Made by a program: the position numbers and the translations under genes
In this document: piece after piece, positions 33,608 through 40,414 of the stretch
Numbering within the stretch: position 1 is the first letter of the stretch
Layout: each line of letters starts with the position of its first letter
Source: Eubacterium sp.
GTDB taxonomy: Bacteria; Bacillota; Clostridia; Lachnospirales; Lachnospiraceae
Assembly: GCA_024698585.1 (NCBI GenBank)
Contig: JAILRB010000039.1
Location: 1-49,537 of the forward strand
Length of the DNA: 49,537 nucleotides
Direction of reading: 5' to 3'
The notes under the pieces: model-generated
The model's database searches: none
What the model was told of the DNA's origin: nothing
What the model saw: only the letters and a program-made list of their open reading frames with translations

Positions 33608-34194
33608 AAAAAACGAAATTATTAATTGTTATTATGGTGTTACTACTGTTTAGTTCTTTTGCAATCGGAAGTGCGGAATCTGACGAAGGAAAGATCACAA
33701 ATAAGAGTTCTTCTACAAAAGAAGATAAAAACTCTAATTCAAAGAAGAAATCCAAGAAGAAAAAGAAAAAAGAAAATGATAATACAGATGATGTTTTAAA
33801 AAAGGGAGGATCATACGAAAAAGATGGTTTAAAACTTACCTTTGTTGATTGTATTACAAATTACACACCATCAGACGATGAATATGGATTATATAAACCT
33901 TCCAAAGGAAAGAAATTTATTGCATGCACATTTGAATTTGAAAACAATGGTGATTCCGATGAATATGTAAGCATCTATGATTTCAACTGCTATGCTGATA
34001 ACAAGGCATGTAATCAGGAATTTATTTCAACAGAGGATTTTGAAGACAACGATAATATCAACGACAGTCTTTCCCCTGGAAGAACAATTACTTTCACAAC
34101 ATTCTATGCAGTTCCAAAGAAAGCAAAAGATATCCAGTTAGAATATGAGCCAAGTTTTTGGTCTGATGAAAAACTTATTATACAAGTAAAGTAA
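33604..34194 (+). CDS. Secreted DUF4352-like protein
   Basis: The 196-residue protein has a signal sequence (MKKTKLLIVIMVLLLFSSFAIG), a low-complexity Lys/Ser/Asn/Asp linker (about 30-68), and an immunoglobulin-like domain of the DUF4352/telokin-like type (about 72-196; LKLTFVDCITNY, KKFIACTFEFENNGDSDEYVSIYDF). No lipobox cysteine follows the hydrophobic segment, so it is secreted or membrane-tethered. Function of the family is unknown; many members are cell-surface proteins in clostridia. AAGGAGGATTATGCT provides a strong start, four bases overlapping the VanZ-like gene. Confidence 0.75.
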   Translation: MKKTKLLIVIMVLLLFSSFAIGSAESDEGKITNKSSSTKEDKNSNSKKKSKKKKKKENDNTDDVLKKGGSYEKDGLKLTFVDCITNYTPSDDEYGLYKPSKGKKFIACTFEFENNGDSDEYVSIYDFNCYADNKACNQEFISTEDFEDNDNINDSLSPGRTITFTTFYAVPKKAKDIQLEYEPSFWSDEKLIIQVK

Positions 34195-34204
34195 GTTGCG
34201 ATTG

Positions 34205-34300
34205 GTACGCACTTTGTGTTCGTGCTCGCGACAGTCGTCAAATAAAAAGAAAGACGCTTCCTCTTGTACAAGAACAAGGAAGCGTCTTTCTTTATTTATC
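34205..34300 (+). repeat. Left copy of the hairpin repeat flanking the Rpn-like gene
   Basis: A GC-rich segment (GCACTTTGTGTTCGTGCTCGCGACAG) followed by an A-rich stretch and the hairpin with GACGCTTCCT arms matches, in the same order and orientation, the block at about 35450-35550 on the other side of the Rpn-like gene. It is diverged and lacks the outer inverted ends. Confidence 0.65.
34247..34296. terminator. Bidirectional terminator between the DUF4352 and Rpn-like genes
   Basis: AAAGACGCTTCCT at 34250-34262 pairs perfectly with AGGAAGCGTCTTT at 34277-34289, with T-rich sequence on one side and A-rich on the other. The genes converge here, so it serves both. Confidence 0.85.
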
Positions 34301-35152
34301 ACCCATAATTTTTTGATATTCTGTCAATAATTTTTCATCCACTTCATATTTCGAAATGATTTCTTCCATTGATTCGCCATTTTTTAAAGCTTCTATCGCT
34401 TTAAGGATTCGTTCCTGTCCGACAAGAATGCCTTCCTCTCTGCCTTCCTCTCTGCCTTCCTCTCTGCCTTCCTCACGACCTTCTTTAACCCCTCTCTGGT
34501 ACTGTTCTAATAATTCCAAACCAAGCGTCATATACTCCCTCCGAAATTCACCATTTTCCTTTATCTTATCATATTCTGCTTTAATTGTGTTAGAAAAATC
34601 ACTATTCGAAAAGATTCCATCTACAGCCGCAAGAAATGTTTTCAGATCAGAACTGATGCATCCCCTCTCCCCCTTCGTATTCAGTATAATCTTTGTGGTC
34701 AAATCTCCATATTCCAAATCTTTCACTTCATGACATCTATTGGTAAATGTATATCTATACTCTCCCAACTCATAAAAATCAAAAGAACAAATAAAAATAA
34801 CATAGCTTTGACACAATTCCCCATATTCTTTTCCTTTTTCCAACAAGTCTAAATCTATAAGATCCTGATAGTACCGCCCTCTCTGCGGAAGATAAGCATA
34901 AGAAATATTTTGCATTTCGATATTATAAATTTCATCCTCTCCTTCTACATACAAATCTAAGCGAATTGCTTTTGAGTCATAACGAATATCAATCGTCTTT
35001 TCGTAATCCGGGTATACAATTTTCTCAATTTTCTTGTTTAATATTTCTCCCAATATTTTTTTGCACATTTCTTCATTTCTCATAAATTTTTGAAAAATAA
35101 AATTGTCTGCTAATGTTAAGTCTTCCCAGCGTTTTGTTGTGTTTTCTTTCAT
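34292..35152 (-). CDS. Rpn-type PD-(D/E)XK nuclease (putative transposase family)
   Basis: The 286-residue protein belongs to the recombination-promoting nuclease/transposase_31-like group. The PD-(D/E)XK core is visible as RLDLYV (D66) and YNIEMQ (E79, Q81) after a typical opening (WEDLTLADNFIFQKFM). The C-terminal part contains four direct repeats of GREE (about 218-233), encoded by a 12-base tandem repeat, then a helical tail. Related E. coli Rpn proteins cleave DNA and raise RecA-independent recombination; insertion activity of clostridial members is not shown. GGAGGAG precedes the ATG. Copies of one hairpin repeat flank the gene on both sides. Confidence 0.85.
   Translation of the reverse strand: MKENTTKRWEDLTLADNFIFQKFMRNEEMCKKILGEILNKKIEKIVYPDYEKTIDIRYDSKAIRLDLYVEGEDEIYNIEMQNISYAYLPQRGRYYQDLIDLDLLEKGKEYGELCQSYVIFICSFDFYELGEYRYTFTNRCHEVKDLEYGDLTTKIILNTKGERGCISSDLKTFLAAVDGIFSNSDFSNTIKAEYDKIKENGEFRREYMTLGLELLEQYQRGVKEGREEGREEGREEGREEGILVGQERILKAIEALKNGESMEEIISKYEVDEKLLTEYQKIMGDK
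34431..34476 (-). repeat. 12-base tandem repeat inside the Rpn-like gene
   Basis: The unit CCTTCCTCTCTG occurs nearly four times (starts at 34431, 34443, 34455 and 34467; the last is diverged). It encodes Gly-Arg-Glu-Glu. Because the unit is a multiple of three, slippage would change linker length without a frameshift. Confidence 0.85.
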
Positions 35153-35273
35153 TTACACTCCTCCACCAAATCATTTCCCTGAGTCAATGCATCACATTTT
35201 GATTGTATCACAATTTATTGTTCTTGTCACTTATTGTATGAAGTTTTTTATGTTCTCAAAAATTTTAAGAAGG

Positions 35274-35571
35274 AAGAATAGCCGTGTACAACGAGTCCCG
35301 AGCTCTACGCACTTCGTGCTCGCGCTCGCGACACTCTCGGCAAACAGTCATAGCCGTGTACAACGAGTCCCGGGCTCTTCGCACTTCGTGCTCGCGCTCG
35401 CGACAGTCGTCGACAAACAGTCATAGCCGTGTACAACGAGTCCGAGCTCTTCGCACTTCGTGCTCGCGCTCGCGACACTCGTCGAATAAAAAAAGAAAGA
35501 CGCTTCCTTTTGTGCAAGCACAAGGAAACGTCTTTCTTTTTTTATTCGACTCGTTGTACACGGCTATTCTT
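35274..35571. mobile_element. MITE-like element with terminal inverted repeats and internal tandem copies
   Basis: This fills most of the 411-base gene-free stretch 35153-35563. The outer 24 bases at 35274-35297 and 35548-35571 are inverted copies (core ATAGCCGTGTACAACGAGTC). Three direct copies of a 72-73-base unit start at 35278, 35350 and 35423, each with the inverted-repeat sequence followed by a GC-rich block (GCACTTCGTGCTCGCGCTCG). After them comes a long A/T-flanked hairpin. No protein is encoded. The right end supplies the stop codon of the 80-residue neighbour. No clear target duplication was found. It could also be a non-mobile structured repeat or terminator. Confidence 0.55.
35481..35550. 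terminator. Very long hairpin terminator within the repeat element
   Basis: GTCGAATAAA with the following purine tract and GACGCTTCC pairs over more than 30 bases with the segment ending ATTCGAC at 35550, with a four-base loop and one or two mismatches. It has T-runs in both directions and would end the minus-strand transcript of the 80-residue gene. Confidence 0.75.
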
Positions 35572-35806
35572 TAACGAAGTCATCCTCATCGTCATATTCG
35601 TCATCGTAGAAAAGATCATCATAATCATCTTCGAAATCATCATAGAAGTCTCTGTTTACGAATCTGTAAATTCCGTATGCAAGTCCTGCTACTGCAGCGA
35701 TGATTGCGATTACTCCTGCAACGATTGCGATGATTTTTACTGTGTCATTCTTTTCTTCTTTTGTGATGAGTTTACCAATTTTCACGCCTCTGATTAATTC
35801 GTCCAT
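35564..35806 (-). CDS. Small single-helix membrane protein with acidic tail
   Basis: The 80-residue protein has a short N-terminal cytoplasmic part, a hydrophobic helix (about 24-47, IIAIVAGVIAIIAAVAGLAYG) and a strikingly acidic tail of Asp, Tyr and Glu (about 54-80). I do not recognise a characterised family. The start is well supported by AGAGGTGA. Its TAG stop lies in the terminal inverted repeat of the adjacent repeat element, so the last residues could be set by that insertion. It is a stand-alone gene with its own promoter and a strong terminator. Confidence 0.65.
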   Translation of the reverse strand: MDELIRGVKIGKLITKEEKNDTVKIIAIVAGVIAIIAAVAGLAYGIYRFVNRDFYDDFEDDYDDLFYDDEYDDEDDFVKE

Positions 35807-35834
35807 ACTGTCACCTCTCTTTAAAGATTTTAAT

Positions 35835-35851
35835 AGTGTTATTATAACACT
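35835..35851 (-). promoter_or_regulatory. Extended -10 promoter inside a small dyad, for the 80-residue gene
   Basis: The minus strand reads TGTTATAAT (extended -10) and lies within the inverted repeat AGTGTTA-TAA-TAACACT at 35835-35851, about 35 bases before the start codon. The dyad could be an operator or a weak hairpin at the end of pcrA transcripts. Confidence 0.45.
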
Positions 35852-35866
35852 CCTATGGCTTTTTTA

Positions 35867-38212
35867 CTACAATTTTTTCAATTTTGCAAAGGATGCCATC
35901 ATCATTTTCTGACCTACCGTGTCGAACTGAACAGTAACCTGATAGTCTCTTGGTCCATCCTCGATTCCCAGAACTGTTCCCTCACCAAATTTTGCATGCT
36001 CTACACGATCTCCAACCCCATAATCGATTTCTGCTTTCGATACTGAAAATTCCTTTCCAAAGGATGGTTTCGTGGATGGATTTCCATAAGCCGGTTTCTT
36101 TGCCATTGCCTTAAACGCACCTTTGTGCTCATTGGTTGCAAAATTACGATTTCCACCATACGTTCTTCCGGAACCCATATATCCGGACCCTCCCGAATGG
36201 GAAAGGCTTCCTTCGTATCCACCGAAATTGCTGAATGCCGGCTTGGTTCGTTCCATTCCTGCTGCAATCCGGTCTGTCACATTTTTACTATTTACAATAT
36301 TCTGCGGAATTTCCTTTACAAATCGGGAAATAATGTTGTACTGTGTTTCTCCGCGAAGCATTCTTCTCTTGGCATAACTAATCGTTAAATGCTTCATGGC
36401 ACGGGTTATCGCCACATAACATAATCGTCGTTCTTCTTCAATTTCTTCCTTGCTGTCAGACATGATGCTCATATACCCCGGAAACAGACCGTCTTCCATT
36501 CCGCAGAGGAATACATAAGGAAATTCCAATCCTTTTGCACTATGTACCGTCATCAATACCACATAACTGCTGTCTTCATCCAGATTATCGATTTCAGAAA
36601 CCAAAGCGACTTCTTCTAAAAATTCAGATAACGAAGGTTCTTCTGCATTGTTTTCATATTCTGTCACTTTACTTACCAATTCGTCGATATTTTCAATTCT
36701 TCCATTGGCTTCATCCGTATTCTCCGCCGCAAGTTCCACCACATATCCTGTTTCTTCCAAGACCTTGTTCACCAGTTCCTTTAACGAAACAGAATTCATT
36801 TCATCTCTTAACTCTTCAATTAAATCTGTAAATTTCTGAATCTTAGATGCTGCTCTACTCAGTTCCGGAATATTTTCCACTTCCAGCAATGCCTCATAAA
36901 GATTCATGTCATAATTAACTGCAAACGCCTTTGCCTTATCAATGGACGTGGCACCGATGCCTCGCTTTGGCACATTGATAATTCGCTCCACTGCAATATC
37001 ATCTGTAGCATTTGCAATCAATCGTAAATATGCTAAAACATCCTTGATTTCTTTTCGCTGATAAAAGTTCTGTCCGCCAATAATCTTATATGGGATATTC
37101 TTCATCATCAGTTTTTCTTCCAAGGCTCGAGACTGGGCATTAGTTCGATATAAAATTGCATAATCACTATAATCCGCCTTGCCAAAGTCAACAGCTTCCT
37201 TAATGGACTGAGCAACCATGTCTGCCTCGGCATATCCATCCTCAGCCTGATATAAATCAATTTTCTCACCCTGATCGTTGTCGCACCATAAGGTCTTGTC
37301 TTTTCTTCCAACATTATTGTGAATCACTGCATTTGCCGCATCCAAAATGTTCTTGGTGGAACGATAATTCTGTTCCAGTTTTACCACTCTGGCATTCGGG
37401 AAATACTTTTCAAACTGAAGGATATTCGTGATATCTGCTCCACGGAATTTATAAATAGACTGGTCATCATCTCCAACCACACAAAGATTCTGATACTTTC
37501 CTGCCAACAATCTGATTAAAGCAAATTGGGCTGCATTGGTATCCTGATACTCATCCACCATAATGTATTTCAGTCGTTCCTGATAGTTTTCCAGAACATC
37601 CGGACAATGTGTAAACAATTTCACGGTTTCCATGATTAAATCATCAAAATCCAGGGCATTATTCTTTTTCAATGCTTCCTGATAATCTTCATAGATATTT
37701 GCAATATTTACCTGGCGAAAATCTCTACGCGACATGTCTCTCACATCTGCCACAGTCATCAGTTTATTTTTAAAATCTGATATTTTTCCAAGCACTGCAT
37801 TTTCCTTGTACATCTTAGAATCCAGATTCAGTCGCTTTATGACTTCCTTTAACAACTTCTTTTGATCTTCTGTATCGTAAATTACAAAGTCATTCTGATA
37901 GCCAAGCAGATCGATATGCCGACGAAGAATTCGCACACAGGCAGAATGGAAGGTACTGACCCAGACTTCACCGGCACGACCTTTCACGATTTTATTTACA
38001 CGATTTCTCATTTCACCTGCTGCCTTATTAGTAAATGTAATCGCCATAATGTTATAAGGCTGCACATTTTTTTCTTCAATTAAATAGGCAATTCGATGTG
38101 TTAACACGCGGGTTTTTCCGGATCCCGCTCCCGCCAAAATCAACAGCGGTCCATCCGTATGATACACTGCCAATTGCTGCATATCATTTAATGTATCAAA
38201 TATTGTATTCAT
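35867..38212 (-). CDS. pcrA: UvrD/Rep-family ATP-dependent DNA helicase PcrA
   Basis: This is a 781-residue superfamily 1 3'-5' helicase for repair and replication restart. Motifs in order: LNDMQQLAVYH (Q motif), LAGAGSGKT (Walker A), VDEYQDTN (Walker B), VVGDDDQSIYKFRGA (III), QNYRST (IV), MTVHSAKGLEFPYVF (V) and YVAITRAMK (VI). The C-terminal Gly-rich linker and final small domain (VGDRVEHAKFGEGTVLGIE), which contacts RNA polymerase in PcrA, are present. I start at the internal ATG (MNTIFDTL) because AGGAAG stands seven bases before it, while the ATG 14 codons upstream has no ribosome site. Confidence 0.95.
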   Translation of the reverse strand: MNTIFDTLNDMQQLAVYHTDGPLLILAGAGSGKTRVLTHRIAYLIEEKNVQPYNIMAITFTNKAAGEMRNRVNKIVKGRAGEVWVSTFHSACVRILRRHIDLLGYQNDFVIYDTEDQKKLLKEVIKRLNLDSKMYKENAVLGKISDFKNKLMTVADVRDMSRRDFRQVNIANIYEDYQEALKKNNALDFDDLIMETVKLFTHCPDVLENYQERLKYIMVDEYQDTNAAQFALIRLLAGKYQNLCVVGDDDQSIYKFRGADITNILQFEKYFPNARVVKLEQNYRSTKNILDAANAVIHNNVGRKDKTLWCDNDQGEKIDLYQAEDGYAEADMVAQSIKEAVDFGKADYSDYAILYRTNAQSRALEEKLMMKNIPYKIIGGQNFYQRKEIKDVLAYLRLIANATDDIAVERIINVPKRGIGATSIDKAKAFAVNYDMNLYEALLEVENIPELSRAASKIQKFTDLIEELRDEMNSVSLKELVNKVLEETGYVVELAAENTDEANGRIENIDELVSKVTEYENNAEEPSLSEFLEEVALVSEIDNLDEDSSYVVLMTVHSAKGLEFPYVFLCGMEDGLFPGYMSIMSDSKEEIEEERRLCYVAITRAMKHLTISYAKRRMLRGETQYNIISRFVKEIPQNIVNSKNVTDRIAAGMERTKPAFSNFGGYEGSLSHSGGSGYMGSGRTYGGNRNFATNEHKGAFKAMAKKPAYGNPSTKPSFGKEFSVSKAEIDYGVGDRVEHAKFGEGTVLGIEDGPRDYQVTVQFDTVGQKMMMASFAKLKKL

Positions 38213-38346
38213 GCTTTCTTCCTTTTTTCTTTTTTTACCCAAAATCTTTTTCATTATACTATTTTTTCATTCTTTTGAACACAGCAAAACCTTTTCTTTT
38301 TATAATTCGTCTTCAAAAATATCCTGCAGCAGTCTAAGTCTTTCCC

Positions 38347-38375
38347 TTGTGGTTTTCATTACTGCGTGATATGAT
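38347..38375 (+). promoter_or_regulatory. Promoter of the DUF1836 gene
   Basis: TTGTGG at 38347-38352, a 17-base spacer and TATGAT at 38370-38375 form a plausible sigma-A site about 42 bases before the ATG. The divergent pcrA promoter must lie in the same spacer but was not resolved. Confidence 0.55.
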
Positions 38376-38417
38376 TATGGATAATAGTTGATAAATATTT
38401 TTAGTTTAGGAGTAATT

Positions 38418-39017
38418 ATGAATATCGAAGAATTATATACGGAAGTGTTTCACGATGTACAGAATTTTAATATCGATGACATTCCCGGAATCGACTTATA
38501 TATGGATCAGGTAACCACATACCTCAATGATAAATTAAAAATGGCTCAGCGCCACGACGACGATAAGTTGTTGACGAAAACGATGATTAACAATTACGTA
38601 AAGAGTCATTTAATGCCACCACCGGAAAAGAAAAAATATTCCAAGGATCACTTGATTGCCTTAATTCTGATTTTCTTTTTCAAAAACGTGGTTTCCATCA
38701 ATGATGTTAATTCTATTTTAAATCCAATCATGTCAAACCAGTTTGCTGATAAGGATGACTCCTTGGAAAAAGCATTTAATGTTTATCTGGAGCACATTCA
38801 GAGTTCAGAAACCATTGCACCGATTGTGAAATCCTATGAGGATTCCCAGAAAATGTTAGAAAAGCTCAATTCCACAAGTGATGAGTTAGCTGTTCTTTCT
38901 TTTATTTCTGTGCTGAATTATGACATTTTTCTTCGCAAACTGATTATCGAGAAAATCATTGATTCCGCAAATCAGGAAGCAAACCACACTGAGACAAAGG
39001 AAGCCAAAAAGAAATAA
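38418..39017 (+). CDS. DUF1836 domain protein, MerR-like
   Basis: The 199-residue cytoplasmic protein has the DUF1836 layout. An N-terminal winged-helix-like region contains MINNYVKSHLMPPPEKKKYSKDHL (residues about 54-77 including TKT), as in MerR-type recognition segments. A helical C-terminal half and a charged tail follow. DUF1836 proteins are common in clostridia and presumed to bind DNA; no target or ligand is known. TTTAGGAG precedes the ATG at 38418; an earlier in-frame ATG has no ribosome site. It is monocistronic, ending in a bidirectional hairpin shared with the converging YerC-like gene. Confidence 0.82.
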   Translation: MNIEELYTEVFHDVQNFNIDDIPGIDLYMDQVTTYLNDKLKMAQRHDDDKLLTKTMINNYVKSHLMPPPEKKKYSKDHLIALILIFFFKNVVSINDVNSILNPIMSNQFADKDDSLEKAFNVYLEHIQSSETIAPIVKSYEDSQKMLEKLNSTSDELAVLSFISVLNYDIFLRKLIIEKIIDSANQEANHTETKEAKKK

Positions 39018-39029
39018 TGATTAATTCCA

Positions 39030-39075
39030 TAAAAAAATCCGGAGCGAAACCTTCATTTCACTCCGGATTTTTTAT
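39030..39075. terminator. Bidirectional terminator between DUF1836 and YerC-like genes
   Basis: AATCCGGAG at 39036-39044 pairs with CTCCGGATT at 39061-39069, and the stem extends inward through GCGAAA/TTTCA with a bulge. T-runs lie on both sides. Confidence 0.85.
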
Positions 39076-39365
39076 TATTTATCTTTTACACGTTCTAATA
39101 CCATATCATATCCGTCATTCCCATAATTCAGAGAACGGTTTACCCTACTGATTGTCGCCGTGGAGGCACCGGTAGCATTTGCAATTTCCAGATAAGTATG
39201 TCCTTCTCTCAGCATCTTTGCTACTTCATATCTTTGAGAAATAGACAACAATTCATTTACAGTACAAACATCTTCAAAAAAGATATAGCATTCTTCTTTA
39301 TCTTTCAAAGTCAAAATGGCATCAAATAAATGATCCACTTCCGGATTCCTTAATTTTTTACTCAT
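39075..39365 (-). CDS. YerC/YecD family TrpR-related regulator
   Basis: The 96-residue protein of the TrpR-like superfamily is helical throughout, with a clear helix-turn-helix (REGHTYLEIANATGASTATISRVNRSL, about residues 55-81; quoted region longer than its core TYLEIANATGASTATISRV). The family is widespread in Firmicutes and DNA binding is presumed; the ligand and targets are not established for this branch, and it is not a proven tryptophan repressor. AGGAGGAAGACAA puts the start at the ATG of MSKKLRN, 12 codons inside the longest frame. It is a single gene with the bidirectional hairpin at its end. Confidence 0.87.
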   Translation of the reverse strand: MSKKLRNPEVDHLFDAILTLKDKEECYIFFEDVCTVNELLSISQRYEVAKMLREGHTYLEIANATGASTATISRVNRSLNYGNDGYDMVLERVKDK

Positions 39366-39417
39366 TTGTCTTCCTCCTATATTCATACCAAGTATTAACA
39401 TTTTAACACTCTAAAGT

Positions 39418-39455
39418 TTGAAAGTCCAGTAAAATTTACTTTTACCGGACTTTCA
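39418..39455 (-). terminator. Hairpin after the sortase-partner gene
   Basis: GAAAGTCCAGTAAAA at 39420-39434 pairs with the segment ending 39454 with one mismatch. The trailing T-tract on the minus strand is weak (CAAACTTT), so termination efficiency is uncertain. Confidence 0.55.
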
Positions 39456-39471
39456 CTAAACTTATTTTCTT

Positions 39472-40404
39472 TTAAACTCTTCCTCGGAATTTCAGTCTTG
39501 CAATTGCGTAAACCAGAATAACGCCTAATACAAGCATCACGATTCCCGAGAATACCTGCATTAACATTTCATGTCCCAGCAGGAATGTAAAGAATCTTCT
39601 CACATATGCATTGGAAATATTCAAACGGTAAATAGCCCCATCCGAAATCATGGCAGCACATACTGTGGTCAGTGTTGCACCTGCTCCAAGAATTCCGTAT
39701 GCAACGAAACGAAGCCCTCTGTATGTCGCAGTTCTCATGGACATAATCAGGAATATACTCAGCACGGTGGTCAAAATACTAATTGGAATTGCAAACCATA
39801 TTACCTTCGAAGCAAGCTGAATTCCTTTAACAAGAAGCCAGGATGTTGGAAATGGTATTTTTGTTTTATACAATTCCATCAACTGTGCTGTGTATGCCTC
39901 AAGAGATTTTTCCTCTTCCGGGGTAAGCTGCTTCTTTTCTTTTTTCACAGCATCGTACAATCTCTTTTCCATTTTATCTGTATGAATTTCATAGCTTTTC
40001 CCATCAACCTGTGCCTTCAAATAGTTTTCGACATCATTCTGAATTTCATCTACAGAAAAAACTTTATCTAAAAATATAATTCCTTCAATTTCCACATTAT
40101 TCTTTGTAACCTGTTTTGCTTCTGTTGTTTCCTCAGTCGCACTGCTTTGATCATTCTTTGTTTTCAAAACTTCATCCAATCCAAATGGAATCGCCATGTC
40201 ATAAGCCTGCTGCATCAATTCACTTTTCAGATAATCATAATAGTCCACTCTTTCAGCACTATGGGTCACCCCATGAATGCTAAACATACTATAGGTTCCT
40301 AACGATGCAATCGATAAAACAATCAGAGAATTCATCAGAATAAAGGAAAGAAAGTAACAAATAATATCTTTTTTTAGTTTACGTCTATTATGTCTTCTGC
40401 TCAT
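39472..40404 (-). CDS. Membrane protein of unknown function, sortase partner
   Basis: The 310-residue protein has one helix near the N-terminus after a very basic start (SRRHNRRKLKK), a charged extracytoplasmic segment of about 130 residues, then three helices (about 200, 235 and 280). The layout of one helix, an outer domain and three more helices resembles small sensor or permease-like partners, but I recognise no family. It begins ten bases after the sortase gene with a strong TAGGAGG site and ends at a hairpin, so the two are co-expressed. A role as cofactor or substrate of the sortase is possible (inference). Confidence 0.72.
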   Translation of the reverse strand: MSRRHNRRKLKKDIICYFLSFILMNSLIVLSIASLGTYSMFSIHGVTHSAERVDYYDYLKSELMQQAYDMAIPFGLDEVLKTKNDQSSATEETTEAKQVTKNNVEIEGIIFLDKVFSVDEIQNDVENYLKAQVDGKSYEIHTDKMEKRLYDAVKKEKKQLTPEEEKSLEAYTAQLMELYKTKIPFPTSWLLVKGIQLASKVIWFAIPISILTTVLSIFLIMSMRTATYRGLRFVAYGILGAGATLTTVCAAMISDGAIYRLNISNAYVRRFFTFLLGHEMLMQVFSGIVMLVLGVILVYAIARLKFRGRV

Positions 40405-40414
40405 AATATTCCTC

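Noticed and set aside
34292-35152. Intact insertion sequence around the Rpn-like gene
   Set aside because: The flanking repeats are in direct orientation and diverged, no target duplication was found, and the family is not a proven transposase.
35278-35490. Three regularly spaced repeats as a possible CRISPR array
   Set aside because: The 72-73-base units are repeated almost entirely with no unique spacers, and there are no cas genes nearby. The unit starts equal the terminal inverted repeat, so a MITE-like or terminator element fits better.
35284-35797. Arg/Ser/Ala-rich frames on both strands in the repeat region
   Set aside because: They are made of the repeat units themselves (SRARARSA-like), lack start signals and match no protein type.
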